Source: Segatella copri DSM 18205
GTDB lineage: Bacteria > Bacteroidota > Bacteroidia > Bacteroidales > Bacteroidaceae
Direction: 5' to 3'
Assembly: GCF_025151535.1 (NCBI RefSeq)
Contig: NZ_CP102288.1
Location: forward strand, 873,501 to 937,500
Length of the DNA stretch: 64,000 nt
Positions within the stretch are counted from its first letter, which is position 1. Each line of letters begins with the position of its first letter. This document shows positions 18,758-27,583 of this stretch, piece by piece. Both the position numbers and the translations under genes were made by a program. A model generated the notes under the pieces. It ran no database searches and was not told the DNA's origin. It saw only the letters and a list, made by a program, of their open reading frames with translations.

Positions 18758-19870
18758 ATGAAACTCAGTGTTGTCATAGTAAGCTATAATGTGAAGTACT
18801 ATCTTGCCCAGTGTCTGCGTTCGGTAGAGAAAGCTATCGGCGTGTTGGAGTGTGGGCAGCAGGGTGATGCAAGTGGCGATACGGCAGAGATTATCGTGGT
18901 TGATAATCATTCTCAGGATGGAACGGTGGAATATCTCGAACAGTGTTTCCCGGCTTCCCGATATCCTAATCTCCATGTTGTAGCCTGTACGCATAATAAC
19001 GGATTTGCCCGTGCCAACAATCTTGCTATCCGCAAGAGCGAGAGTGATCTGGTTCTTTTGCTGAATCCGGATACCATTATCGGTGAGCATGTTCTCAAAG
19101 ATGCTGTCTGTTTTATGCGTTCTCATCCTGATGCCGGTGCACTGGGTGTAAGGATGTTGGGAGCCAATGGCAAACCAGCTCCTGAGAGTAGGAGAGGATT
19201 GCCTTCTCCGATGGTGGCTTTCTATAAGATGATGGGGTTGTGCGGCCGGTTTCCTCAGCATCGCAGTTTCGGTCATTATTACATGGGTTATCTTCCATGG
19301 GATAAGCCGGCAAAGATAGAGGTTGTGAGCGGTGCTTTCTGTATGATTCGTCGTGAAGCCTTGCTGAAGGTGGGGTTGCTGGATGAGGATTTCTTCATGT
19401 ATGGCGAGGATATTGATCTTTCTTACCGTATCTTGAAGGGTGGTTATCAGAACTATTATCTGCCTGTAGATATCCTGCATTACAAAGGTGAAAGTACTCA
19501 GAAGTCGAGCTTCCGCTATGTTCATGTGTTTTACGAGGCGATGCTTATCTTCTTCCGTAAACATTATTCGGGTATGTCGCTTCTCTTGAGTATTCCTATC
19601 AAATTTGCCATCTATGCCCGTGCCTCTGTAGCCTTTACGCAGATGATGACTGCGAGAATCAGAAAGAGTCTGGGATTCTTTTCTCCTTCTCATGTCGACC
19701 TGTCAAATCAGGTATTGTTTGATGCTGACGAGATGAGCTATGAAGAGATGCTGCATCAGCTTGCGCAGCGGTCTGACGAGAATATCAAACTGGCTACCTA
19801 TACGAAGGACATCGGTAAGGTGATTACGGATAGGGAGGTGATGGATAAGGATGAATTTGGTTATTTATAA
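18758..19870 (+). CDS. Family 2 glycosyltransferase
   Basis: A GT-A fold glycosyltransferase of about 370 residues that would transfer a sugar from an NDP-sugar to a lipid or polysaccharide acceptor on the cytoplasmic face. Visible: MKLSVVIVSYNVKYYLAQCL at the start, EIIVVDNHSQDGTVEYL, NNGFARANNLAI, LLLNPDT (metal-binding aspartate) and DEDFFMYGEDIDLSYRI. The rhamnosyltransferase-like form is similar in length. The ATG at 18758 begins the beta strand directly; the earlier codon at 18746 would be a TTG. A C-terminal tail of about 60 residues is acidic and not family-typical. Confidence 0.9.
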   Translation: MKLSVVIVSYNVKYYLAQCLRSVEKAIGVLECGQQGDASGDTAEIIVVDNHSQDGTVEYLEQCFPASRYPNLHVVACTHNNGFARANNLAIRKSESDLVLLLNPDTIIGEHVLKDAVCFMRSHPDAGALGVRMLGANGKPAPESRRGLPSPMVAFYKMMGLCGRFPQHRSFGHYYMGYLPWDKPAKIEVVSGAFCMIRREALLKVGLLDEDFFMYGEDIDLSYRILKGGYQNYYLPVDILHYKGESTQKSSFRYVHVFYEAMLIFFRKHYSGMSLLLSIPIKFAIYARASVAFTQMMTARIRKSLGFFSPSHVDLSNQVLFDADEMSYEEMLHQLAQRSDENIKLATYTKDIGKVITDREVMDKDEFGYL

Positions 19871-19928
19871 GGATAGATTTATTTCTATATAATAAGGTAC
19901 GCGCGTACATTCTTAATAAGTGTAGTTT

Positions 19929-20438
19929 ATGAAAGAACCGAATATTCGATTACGTGCTTTAGAGTTGGAAGATCTTGATTTTCTCTACCAGATAGAGAAT
20001 GATGATCGGCTTTGGGAACTGGGTGTTTCCAATGTTCCATATTCGCGCCGGGTGCTGCTCGACTATATAACCAGTGCTTCGGCAGATATTTATGTAGACA
20101 ATCAGGTGCGCCTGATAGTAGAGAATGAGCAGAATGAGCAGGTGGGCATCCTGGATCTTACAGATTTTGATCCCCGTCATCACCGTGCTGAACTCGGAAT
20201 TGTCATCAAAAAGGAGTTTCAGGGGCAGGGTTACGCGAAGGCTTCTGTGTCACGCTTGTTGCAATATGCTCGGAATGTACTTCATCTTCAGCAAATTTAT
20301 GCTATTGTAGGTATCAGAAACCAAAAAGCGGCTAAAATGCTGCAATCTGTTGGATTTGAGGGGAATAATATCCTGAAACAGTGGCTTTGTGGCCAAGTTG
20401 GATATGAGGATGCGATGTTTTTTCAATATTTTCTGTAA
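19929..20438 (+). CDS. GNAT family N-acetyltransferase
   Basis: A 169-residue acetyl-CoA-dependent acyltransferase of the RimJ/RimL/SpeG-like group. It opens with IRLRALELEDLDFLYQIEND, has the central LIVENEQNEQVGILDL strand pair, and the acetyl-CoA binding region GIVIKKEFQGQGYAKASV (R/QxxGxG/A form QGQGYA). The end KAAKMLQSVGFE is the usual last helix and strand. Substrate is unknown. It ends the recR run; the tRNA-Asp promoter begins right behind it. Confidence 0.9.
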   Translation: MKEPNIRLRALELEDLDFLYQIENDDRLWELGVSNVPYSRRVLLDYITSASADIYVDNQVRLIVENEQNEQVGILDLTDFDPRHHRAELGIVIKKEFQGQGYAKASVSRLLQYARNVLHLQQIYAIVGIRNQKAAKMLQSVGFEGNNILKQWLCGQVGYEDAMFFQYFL

Positions 20439-20453
20439 AAAGTTGCATAAAAA

Positions 20454-20485
20454 TTTGGTAGAACAAAAAAAAAGTAGTACCTTTG
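20454..20485 (+). promoter_or_regulatory. Promoter of the tRNA-Asp operon
   Basis: TTTG (20454-20457), a 20-nt spacer and TACCTTTG (20478-20485). From AGTAG before the -7 box to the bases after it, the sequence is identical to the Lys/Arg tRNA promoter. Confidence 0.85.
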
Positions 20486-20536
20486 CACTCGCAAATGAAA
20501 AATGAGCGCTAAGCCATTCAATTTGATTTCATGATT

Positions 20537-20610
20537 GGTGCGTTAGTTCAGTTGGTTAGAATGCCTGCCTGTCACGCAGGAGGTCACGAGTTCGAGTCTC
20601 GTACGCACCG
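20537..20610 (+). tRNA. tRNA-Asp (anticodon GTC), copy 1
   Basis: A 74-nt cloverleaf: acceptor GGTGCGT/ACGCACC, anticodon loop CTGTCAC (GTC), T-arm ACGAG-TTCGAGT-CTCGT, discriminator G, no encoded CCA. Confidence 0.97.
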
Positions 20611-20646
20611 CTCAAAAATCATCTTGCAGGTTTGCCAAAATAGTTT

Positions 20647-20720
20647 GGTGCGTTAGTTCAGTTGGTTAGAATGCCTGCCTGTCACGCAGGAGGTCACGAG
20701 TTCGAGTCTCGTACGCACCG
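20647..20720 (+). tRNA. tRNA-Asp (anticodon GTC), copy 2
   Basis: The mature sequence is identical to the first copy; the 36-nt spacer between them is unrelated. Confidence 0.97.
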
Positions 20721-20761
20721 CTAATTTCATTTGAACATTTCGACTCCTCCATAATAATAAT

Positions 20762-20835
20762 GGTGCGTTAGTTCAGTTGGTTAGAATGCCTGCCTGTCAC
20801 GCAGGAGGTCACGAGTTCGAGTCTCGTACGCACCG
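20762..20835 (+). tRNA. tRNA-Asp (anticodon GTC), copy 3
   Basis: The mature sequence is identical to the other two copies and is followed after 5 nt by the operon terminator. Confidence 0.97.
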
Positions 20836-20840
20836 CAGAA

Positions 20841-20875
20841 ACCTTCGAGAGTGATCTCGGAGGTTTTTTGTTTTT
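20841..20875 (+). terminator. Terminator of the tRNA-Asp operon
   Basis: A 10-bp stem ACCTTCGAGA / TCTCGGAGGT with loop GTGA is followed by a T-rich run. Confidence 0.9.
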
Positions 20876-20893
20876 ATTTAAATCTAAGAGAAT

Positions 20894-22330
20894 ATGGCTA
20901 TCGTTATCACAGTTCTGGCATACTTCTGTGTGCTGCTGCTCTTCAGTCATCTTACTGCCCGTAAAATGGCAAGTAATGAAACTTTCTATCGTGCCAACCG
21001 CCGTTCGCCTTGGTATATGGTTGCTTTCGGTATGGTGGGAGCGTCTATTTCGGGCATCACTTTCGTCAGTGTGCCGGGCATGGTGATGAGAACGGATATG
21101 ACCTATCTTCAGATGTGCATCGGTTTCATCCTGGGTTATTTCCTGGTTGCCTTTCTTTTGCTTCCTATCTATTACCGGTATAATCTCACTACGATTTACG
21201 GTTATCTGCAGCAGCGGTTGGGGGAACGTTCGTATAAGACTGGAGCTTCGTTCTTCCTCTTGTCCAAGATGACGGGTGCGGCGGTCCGTTTCTTTGTCGT
21301 CTGTATCCTCTTGCAGCGTTTCGTGCTCGATGGGATTGGTGTTCCGTTCTGGGTCACGGTTCCTGTCATGGTACTGCTTATCTGGCTTTATACGCGCAAG
21401 GGTGGCATCAAGACGCTGGTGTGGACGGATACCTTTCAGACGCTCTGTATGTTTGCTGCGCTCATCCTCATTATCTGTCAGGTGATGTCAGCGTTGGGCA
21501 TGACTCCTTCCGAAGCGATCACCGCGATTGCTCACGACAGTCATTCCCGTATTCTTGTCTTTGATGACTGGATGTCGAAACAGAATTTCTGGAAACAGTT
21601 CCTCAGCGGTGTCTTTGTCGTGATTGTGATGACTGGTCTTGATCAGGACATGATGCAGAAGAATCTTACCTGCAAGTCGCTCCGTGAGGCCCAGAAGGAT
21701 GTTTGCAGCTATGGTTTTGCCTTTGTGCCTGCCAATCTGCTTTTCCTGAGTCTGGGTGTGTTGCTGGTGATGCTGGCTCAGAAACAGGGAGTGGCTTTGC
21801 CTGATGCTCCTGATGATCTGTTGCCGATGTTTGCGGCTTCGGGGGCGATGGGAAACCTGGTGGTGGTCTTGTTTACCATTGGCATTGTGGCGGCAAGTTT
21901 CTCCAGTGCCGATTCAGCATTGACCGCGATTACTACGAGTCTCTGTGTGGATATATTGGGCAGGAAAGAGGATATGAAGCTTCGCAAGCGCATGCATCTG
22001 CTGGTGGCTTTCGTCTTCATGCTCTTCATCATTGCTTTCAAGGCGATTAATTCTACGAGCGTGATAGATGCCATCTACATCCTCTGCTCTTATACTTACG
22101 GTCCGCTGTTGGGTTTGTTTGCCTTCAGTCTGCTCACCAAGCGTCAGGTAAACGACCGCTGGTCGCCATGGGTCTGCATCGCCAGTCCGCTCATCTGCTT
22201 CGCCATCGATACCCTTACCTCGCAGTATGTGGGCTATAAGTTCGGTTATGAGCTTCTGATGCTGAATGGCGCCCTGACATTTGCAGGTCTCGCTCTTATA
22301 AAAAAAGAAACAGTTAAATACAAACAATAA
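20894..22330 (+). CDS. Sodium:solute symporter family transporter
   Basis: A 478-residue inner-membrane Na+-coupled symporter (SSS family) with about 13 hydrophobic segments. Typical features: FYRANRRSPWYMVAFGMVGASISGITFVSVPG near the N-terminus, YGYLQQRLG, the RKGGIKTLVWTDTFQ block and SADSALTAITTS (Na+ site region). The substrate cannot be told; unlike the transporter at the window start it lacks sugar-type motifs. Its stop codon overlaps the start of the M13 peptidase (TAATG), so translation of the two is probably coupled. Confidence 0.9.
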   Translation: MAIVITVLAYFCVLLLFSHLTARKMASNETFYRANRRSPWYMVAFGMVGASISGITFVSVPGMVMRTDMTYLQMCIGFILGYFLVAFLLLPIYYRYNLTTIYGYLQQRLGERSYKTGASFFLLSKMTGAAVRFFVVCILLQRFVLDGIGVPFWVTVPVMVLLIWLYTRKGGIKTLVWTDTFQTLCMFAALILIICQVMSALGMTPSEAITAIAHDSHSRILVFDDWMSKQNFWKQFLSGVFVVIVMTGLDQDMMQKNLTCKSLREAQKDVCSYGFAFVPANLLFLSLGVLLVMLAQKQGVALPDAPDDLLPMFAASGAMGNLVVVLFTIGIVAASFSSADSALTAITTSLCVDILGRKEDMKLRKRMHLLVAFVFMLFIIAFKAINSTSVIDAIYILCSYTYGPLLGLFAFSLLTKRQVNDRWSPWVCIASPLICFAIDTLTSQYVGYKFGYELLMLNGALTFAGLALIKKETVKYKQ

Positions 22331-24357
22331 TGAAAACAAAAGTATTATTCGCAGCATTGTTGCTCAGTGCAACAACTGCTTTTGCCCAGCAGGAGAAGTT
22401 GGGCTCCGGTATTGACAAGACCAACATGGACTTGACCATTAAGCCGGGTAATGATTTCTATCGCTATGCCGCAGGCAACTGGATGAAGAATCATCCACTC
22501 GATGCCGAGCATACCGACAATGGTGCTTTCACCGATCTCTTTGAGCAGAACCAGAAGCGCATCCAGGACATCATCCTTGAATATGCTTCCAAGCCACAGC
22601 AGAAGGGGTCACTCGGACAGAAGATCGGTTCGCTCTACAACCTCCGTATGGACAGCGTTCGCCTGAACAAGGAGGGATGGGCACCTATCAAGCCAACTCT
22701 CGACCGCATTGCAGCCATCAAGGACCGCAGAGAGTATCAGCTCGTTACCGCTCAGCTCGATTTCCGTGGCGAGGGTACCATGATGTATGGCATCGGTGTG
22801 GGCGCCGACCTTCGTGATGCCGCCAACAACCTCGTTGAGGTAGACCAGAGTGGTCTCGGTCTTGGTGTACGCGATTACTATGTAAACGATGACGAGCAGA
22901 CCAAGAAGATTCGTGATGCATACAAGGCTTATATGAAGAAGCTCTTCCAGATGGTAGGCAACGACGAGGCTACCGCCCAGAAGAAGATGGAGGCTGTGAT
23001 GGCTATCGAGACCCGCATCGCTAAGGCAAGCTATAGCCAGGTACAGCTTCGCGACATCGACAAGAACTATCACAAGATGACCTACAACCAGCTCGTGCTC
23101 GATTATCCTGGCATCGACTGGGGCAATGTGTTCCTGGCATCCGGTTTCCCTGCTTTCAAGGAAATTTGCGTGGGTCAGCCTGAACCAATCCACGAGGTTG
23201 AGAAGATTCTCGCAGAGACCTCTCTGGATGATCTGAAGACATACGCAGAGATCAAGGTGATTTCTGGTGCAACCAGCGTATTGAGCGATGATTTCCGTGC
23301 CGTATCCTTTGAGTTGAGCAAGGTAATGAGCGGTGTTCAGCAGGACCGTCCTCGCTGGAAGCGTGCCGTAAGTACCGTGAGCGGTGTGTTGGGCGAGGCT
23401 ATCGGAAAGATTTACGTAGAGAAGTACTTCCCGGAGAGCAGCAAGAAGCGTATGCTCGAACTGGTTCACAATCTCCAGACTGCGCTTTCACAGCGCATCG
23501 ACGAGGCTACATGGATGAGTGCTGCTACCAAGGCACAGGCTAAGGATAAGCTGGAGAACTTCATCATCAAGATCGGCTATCCTGACAAGTGGAAGGACTA
23601 TAGCGGATTGCAGGTAGATGACAGCCTTTCTCTCTACGAGAATATGGCAAATATCTCTGAGTTCTTTACCAAGGATGAAATCGCCCGCAAGGTGAACAAG
23701 CCGGTAGATAAGACAGAGTGGGGAATGACTCCTCAGACTATCAATGCTTATTATAACCCAACTACCAACGAGATCTGCTTCCCTGCAGCTATTCTCCAGC
23801 CTCCATTCTTCGACCCGACAGCTGATGATGCGATGAACTATGGTGGTATCGGTGGTGTAATCGGTCATGAGATGAGTCATGGCTTTGACGATCAGGGCAG
23901 CCAGTTTGACAAGACCGGTAACCAGCACAACTGGTGGACTGCTGCTGACAAGAAGAACTTCGAGTCTCGCACCAAGATCCTGGTTGACCATTTCAACAAG
24001 ATTGAGTTGGCTGGCAAGAAGGTAAACGGCCAGATGACCCTGGGTGAGAACATCGGTGACAATGGTGGTTTGAATATTGCTTTCCGTGCACTTCAGAATG
24101 TGATGAAGATAGAGAAGTTGGGTGTGAAGGATGGATTTACTCCAGAACAGCGCTTCTTCCTGGCATGGGCACGTGTATGGGCAGGCAATGCCCGTCCTGA
24201 GTACCTGCAGTATCTGATGACCGTGGATGTTCACTCTCCAAACGAGGCTCGTGTAAACGGTGCCCTCCCAATGGTGGATTCATGGTATAAGGCATTCAAC
24301 ATCAAGAAGGGCGACAAGCTCTTTGTTCCTAAGAACAAGCGTGCACATATCTGGTAA
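22330..24357 (+). CDS. M13 family zinc metallopeptidase (neprilysin/PepO-like), exported
   Basis: A 675-residue zinc peptidase that would cleave oligopeptides in the periplasm. A signal peptide is clear (MKTKVLFAALLLSATTAFAQ). The N-terminal M13 domain starts with IKPGNDFYRYAAGNWM; the catalytic domain has NAYYNPTTNEICFPAAILQPP, GVIGHEMSHGFDDQG (the HEXXH zinc site) and GENIGDNGGL (third zinc ligand Glu), ending with PLPMVDSWYKAF-like ALPMVDSWYKAFN and RAHIW. All catalytic residues are present. It overlaps the symporter stop, suggesting peptide breakdown coupled to uptake of a product. Confidence 0.97.
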   Translation: MKTKVLFAALLLSATTAFAQQEKLGSGIDKTNMDLTIKPGNDFYRYAAGNWMKNHPLDAEHTDNGAFTDLFEQNQKRIQDIILEYASKPQQKGSLGQKIGSLYNLRMDSVRLNKEGWAPIKPTLDRIAAIKDRREYQLVTAQLDFRGEGTMMYGIGVGADLRDAANNLVEVDQSGLGLGVRDYYVNDDEQTKKIRDAYKAYMKKLFQMVGNDEATAQKKMEAVMAIETRIAKASYSQVQLRDIDKNYHKMTYNQLVLDYPGIDWGNVFLASGFPAFKEICVGQPEPIHEVEKILAETSLDDLKTYAEIKVISGATSVLSDDFRAVSFELSKVMSGVQQDRPRWKRAVSTVSGVLGEAIGKIYVEKYFPESSKKRMLELVHNLQTALSQRIDEATWMSAATKAQAKDKLENFIIKIGYPDKWKDYSGLQVDDSLSLYENMANISEFFTKDEIARKVNKPVDKTEWGMTPQTINAYYNPTTNEICFPAAILQPPFFDPTADDAMNYGGIGGVIGHEMSHGFDDQGSQFDKTGNQHNWWTAADKKNFESRTKILVDHFNKIELAGKKVNGQMTLGENIGDNGGLNIAFRALQNVMKIEKLGVKDGFTPEQRFFLAWARVWAGNARPEYLQYLMTVDVHSPNEARVNGALPMVDSWYKAFNIKKGDKLFVPKNKRAHIW

Positions 24358-24370
24358 AAACATAAAACAT

Positions 24371-24411
24371 AAAAAAAGTCTTGCAGGCTATATGCTTGCA
24401 AGACTTTTTTT
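24371..24411. terminator. Bidirectional terminator between M13 peptidase and EamA gene
   Basis: AAAAAAAGTCTTGCA pairs with TGCAAGACTTTTTTT around a short loop. It has a T-tract on both strands and lies between two convergent genes. Confidence 0.92.
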
Positions 24412-24420
24412 ATCTAATCA

Positions 24421-25338
24421 TTACTTTGTTCCGAAATAGAGGAACAGCATTCCGAGCAGAACGAGGAGAAGGTCTACGAACTTCGCCTTGAGATTCTTCT
24501 CATGGAAGATGGCTGCACCGAAGAGGAAGCTGACGATGACCGAACCGCGGCGAATCATGCTCACGATACTGATCATGGCGCCAGGCAGACTCAGAGCGTA
24601 GAAATATACGAAGTCGGCTGCCGAAAGGAAGATACTGATGAAGATGATACTCCAGTGCCAGTGGAATGGGGTAGAATTCTTCTTGGTAGGCCACCATATC
24701 ATCAGAAGCATGGCTCCCATGAGGAAACACTGGTAGATGTTGTACCAGCTCTGCACAATCATTCTGTCTAATCCTACACCATCATTCTCTGGTGGAGCCA
24801 TCAGATACTTGTCGTAGAGACCGCTTATTGCACCGAGCACGGCAGCCAGCACGATGAAGTAAATCCATTTGTTGTGCTTGAAGTCGATACCCTCTTTCTT
24901 GCCGCTGCGCGAAAGCATGGCAAAGGAGATGATGGCAAGTATGACACCAATCCACTGATACAGATTCAGTACCTCGCCATAAACCAGCAGGGCGCCTACG
25001 AGTGTCATTACCGGTCGGGTGGCGTTGATAGGTCCTACGATGGTGAGCGGCAGGTGTTTCATGCCGAAATAACCGAAGATCCAGCTGCTCAATACGATGA
25101 AACTCTTGAGCACGATGTACTTGTGAACTTCCCATCCGCCTTCTGCTACATGAAACATCGTTCCATCCAGCGAATTTCCTGTATAGCTCATTACGATGAA
25201 CGGCAGGAAGATGAGCGATGAGAAGAGCGTGTTCAGAAAGAGCACGGGAATCACTGCGTTACCTGAAAGTGCCTTCTTCTTGAAGGCATCATAAAATCCC
25301 AGCAGCGCTGCTGAGAGAAATGCTAATACTAACCACAT
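24421..25338 (-). CDS. EamA/DMT family transporter
   Basis: A 305-residue inner-membrane protein with ten hydrophobic helices, built of two EamA repeats (residues about 1-140 and 155-300). Visible: LLGFYDAFKKKALSG at the start, GPINATRPVMTLVGALLVYGE in repeat 1 and the equivalent SMIRRGSVIVSFLFGAAIFHEK in repeat 2. The drug/metabolite transporter superfamily moves small metabolites; substrate unknown. It lies about 60 bp upstream of truA, which has its own promoter upstream, and ends at the shared terminator. Confidence 0.88.
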   Translation of the reverse strand: MWLVLAFLSAALLGFYDAFKKKALSGNAVIPVLFLNTLFSSLIFLPFIVMSYTGNSLDGTMFHVAEGGWEVHKYIVLKSFIVLSSWIFGYFGMKHLPLTIVGPINATRPVMTLVGALLVYGEVLNLYQWIGVILAIISFAMLSRSGKKEGIDFKHNKWIYFIVLAAVLGAISGLYDKYLMAPPENDGVGLDRMIVQSWYNIYQCFLMGAMLLMIWWPTKKNSTPFHWHWSIIFISIFLSAADFVYFYALSLPGAMISIVSMIRRGSVIVSFLFGAAIFHEKNLKAKFVDLLLVLLGMLFLYFGTK

Positions 25339-25398
25339 TTTTATGAATGTTAAATGTTGAATGTTGAATGAGGCTCACGCCCTTGTGTTTCTAATCAT

Positions 25399-26142
25399 TT
25401 AATCTTTGAAATCATACCCCACGTCTTCCAGGAACAATGCGTTACCCGGCATGCTTTCGCCTGCATCGCTGCGGCTTCCGTTGTGCAGGATATCGAGAAA
25501 CTGTTCCATCGTAATCTTTTCTCTGCCTACATCGATGAGTGTACCTACTACGGCTCTCACCATGTTTCTCAGGAACCGGTTGGCGGTAATCTCAAAATAC
25601 CAGGTGGTAGGAGAGGTCTGTATCCATCGGGCGGCTGTTACGTGGCAGATGGTAGTCTTGTTGTCGCCACCCGCCTTGCAGAACGCTGCATAGTCTTCGT
25701 GATGCAGAAAATGCTGAGCAGCCTCGTTCATCTTCTCGAAATTCAGGGGATAGTTCATCTGCAGTGAATAATGGCGCTCAAACGGATCTTTCTGCGTATG
25801 TATATAATAATGGTATGTGCGCGAGATAGCAGAGAAACGGGCATGCATCTCCGGGGCTACCTCCATTACTTCGTATACGGCGATGTCGCGGGGCAGGATG
25901 CGGTTCAGGCGGTATACCAGCTGGTCGGGTTCCATCGGAATCCTGTCGGTATCGAAGTGGGCTGCCATGTGTCGTGCATGTACGCCGGTATCGGTCCTTC
26001 CTGCTCCCACCACCTCCATTTCCTTTCTCAGAAGTATGGAGAGGGCGCGCTGCAACTCCTGCTGCACCGAATTGGCATTGGGCTGAATCTGCCAGCCGTG
26101 GTAGTTGGTGCCGTCGTAACCGAAGAATATGAAATATCTCAT
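25399..26142 (-). CDS. truA: tRNA pseudouridine(38-40) synthase TruA
   Basis: TruA converts uridines 38-40 of the tRNA anticodon arm to pseudouridine. The 247-residue protein has the N-terminal YDGTNYHGWQIQPN, the catalytic GAGRTDTGVHA with its aspartate (residues about 46-56), FSAISRTYHYYIH and the C-terminal RFLRNMVRAVVGTLIDVG. The length is normal. It is the first gene of a minus-strand pair with the EamA transporter downstream. Confidence 0.98.
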   Translation of the reverse strand: MRYFIFFGYDGTNYHGWQIQPNANSVQQELQRALSILLRKEMEVVGAGRTDTGVHARHMAAHFDTDRIPMEPDQLVYRLNRILPRDIAVYEVMEVAPEMHARFSAISRTYHYYIHTQKDPFERHYSLQMNYPLNFEKMNEAAQHFLHHEDYAAFCKAGGDNKTTICHVTAARWIQTSPTTWYFEITANRFLRNMVRAVVGTLIDVGREKITMEQFLDILHNGSRSDAGESMPGNALFLEDVGYDFKD

Positions 26143-26222
26143 GATAATCTTTAAACTTTTTTGTTTTTTTGCTATGAACTTTGAGCTTTGATTTGTTCTA
26201 CGTTCTTTGCTTAATTCGGGTG

Positions 26223-26230
26223 CAAAGTTA
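26223..26230 (-). promoter_or_regulatory. Promoter -7 element of truA
   Basis: TAACTTTG on the minus strand followed by GCACCCG, about 80 bp upstream of the start codon. The -33 box is poor. Confidence 0.5.
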
Positions 26231-26311
26231 CTAAAAAAACGTGAAATATGGTATAATAATACAGATTTTTTTCAAAAATGGTACAATCTTGAAAGAAAAG
26301 TTCATTTTTAT

Positions 26312-26342
26312 TTTGCAAATTGACAATAATTGTGTACTTTTG
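26312..26342 (+). promoter_or_regulatory. Promoter of dapA
   Basis: TTTG (26312-26315), a 19-nt spacer and TACTTTTG (26335-26342), 25 bp upstream of the ATG. The short leader suggests simple regulation. Confidence 0.8.
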
Positions 26343-26366
26343 CCAACGTTTTTGATATTATAGATT

Positions 26367-27254
26367 ATGGCACAGAACATATTCAAGGGTTTAGGTGTTG
26401 CCCTTATTACTCCTTTCAACACCGATGGCTCGGTTGATTATCAGTCGCTCAAGCGATTGGTAGAGTTTCAAATTGACAATGGTGCAGACTTCCTTTGCAT
26501 CCTTGCCACAACTGGTGAGGCTCCATGTCTTACACAGGAAGAGAAAGATAAAATCACAGAATTGGTAAAAGATGTGAACAAGGGTCGCATCAAGATATTG
26601 AAATATTGTGGCGGTAATAATACTGCTGCTGTCGTTGAAGAAATCAAGAACACCGACTGGAGTGGCATCGATGGCATTCTCAGTATCTGTCCTTACTATA
26701 ACAAACCTTCTCAGGAAGGTCTCTATCAGCACTTCAAGGCCATCGCCCAGGCTAGTCCGCTGCCTATCGTGCTCTACAATGTTCCTGGCAGAACCGGTAT
26801 CAACATGAAGCCTGAAACAACCTGCCGTATCGCCCGCGACTTCCCTAATGTGGTAGCCGTGAAGGAGGCTAGTGGCAGTCTGGAGCAGGTAGATGAGATT
26901 ATCAAGAACAAGCCTGATAATTTTGATGTTATCAGCGGCGATGATGCGCTTACCTTCTCAATGATTGCCAGTGGTGCTGCCGGCGTTATTTCTGTTATCG
27001 GCAATGCCCTGCCTAAGGCTTTCAGCCGTATGATCCGTCTCGAGTTCCGTGGCGAATATGAGCCAGCCCGTAAGATTCATCATTCTTTTACCGAGCTCTA
27101 CAGTCTGCTCTTTGTTGACGGTAACCCTGCCGGTGTAAAGGCGCTCCTCAATGATATGGGCTTCATCGAGAACGAGCTCCGTCTGCCTCTGGTTCCTACC
27201 CGTATTGCAACCAAGCAGAAGATGAGCGACATCCTGAAGACTTTGAATATCTAA
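26367..27254 (+). CDS. dapA: 4-hydroxy-tetrahydrodipicolinate synthase
   Basis: DapA condenses pyruvate with aspartate semialdehyde, the first step of the lysine/diaminopimelate branch needed for peptidoglycan. The 295-residue TIM-barrel enzyme has GLGVALITPFN at the start, TTGEAPCLTQEE (binding Thr-Thr), LYNVPGRTGINM with the catalytic Tyr, and VAVKEASGSLEQV with the Schiff-base Lys. ISGDDALTFSMIASGAAGVISV is the usual phosphate-loop region. It is monocistronic, with a palindromic element behind it. Confidence 0.98.
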   Translation: MAQNIFKGLGVALITPFNTDGSVDYQSLKRLVEFQIDNGADFLCILATTGEAPCLTQEEKDKITELVKDVNKGRIKILKYCGGNNTAAVVEEIKNTDWSGIDGILSICPYYNKPSQEGLYQHFKAIAQASPLPIVLYNVPGRTGINMKPETTCRIARDFPNVVAVKEASGSLEQVDEIIKNKPDNFDVISGDDALTFSMIASGAAGVISVIGNALPKAFSRMIRLEFRGEYEPARKIHHSFTELYSLLFVDGNPAGVKALLNDMGFIENELRLPLVPTRIATKQKMSDILKTLNI

Positions 27255-27285
27255 AATAGTGATTAGTTACTGAACTTTTGCATAT

Positions 27286-27425
27286 GGGGAAGTTAAGTGA
27301 AGTTAGGGAAGTTAGAAGGAAGTTAAGGGACAAATGTCCTACGTTTTACGCTAGAAGACTATTGTCCCTTAACTTCCCGAACGACCGTAGGGAGTGATAA
27401 CTTCTTTAACTTCAATCAATTCCCT
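27286..27425 (-). repeat. Dispersed palindromic element, copy 1 (reverse orientation)
   Basis: Runs of GGAAGTTAA-type units face TTAACTTCC units across a non-repetitive core. Read on the minus strand, the core (ATCACTCCCTACGGTCG, then ACAATAGTCTT and GCGTA) matches copies 2 and 3 at 34.1 and 37.8 kb. The plus-strand end CTTGCGAAACTTGAAT also recurs at the end of copy 2. No coding potential is evident. Confidence 0.75.
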
Positions 27426-27459
27426 CACTTGCGAAACTTGAATATAATACAGCCAACGT

Positions 27460-27503
27460 AATCGTTTAAGTGAAATTATCAAAAATATTTCGCTTAAACG
27501 ATT
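27460..27503. promoter_or_regulatory. Paired TCGTTTAAGYGA sites / hairpin before uxaC
   Basis: Arms AATCGTTTAAGTGAAAT (27460-27476) and ATTTCGCTTAAACGATT (27487-27503) pair with one G-T, then TTTTTT follows. Each arm contains a near-palindromic 12-mer, TCGTTTAAGYGA, which looks like a repressor half-site set. It ends just before the uxaC -7 box TATCTTTG (27524-27531), so it may be an operator or the dapA terminator. Confidence 0.55.
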
Positions 27504-27583
27504 CTTTTTTCGGATATTTGTTGTATCTTTGCGCTACAATTTGAAATGTATAAATAAACATTTAAAAACTACGATAACGAATT

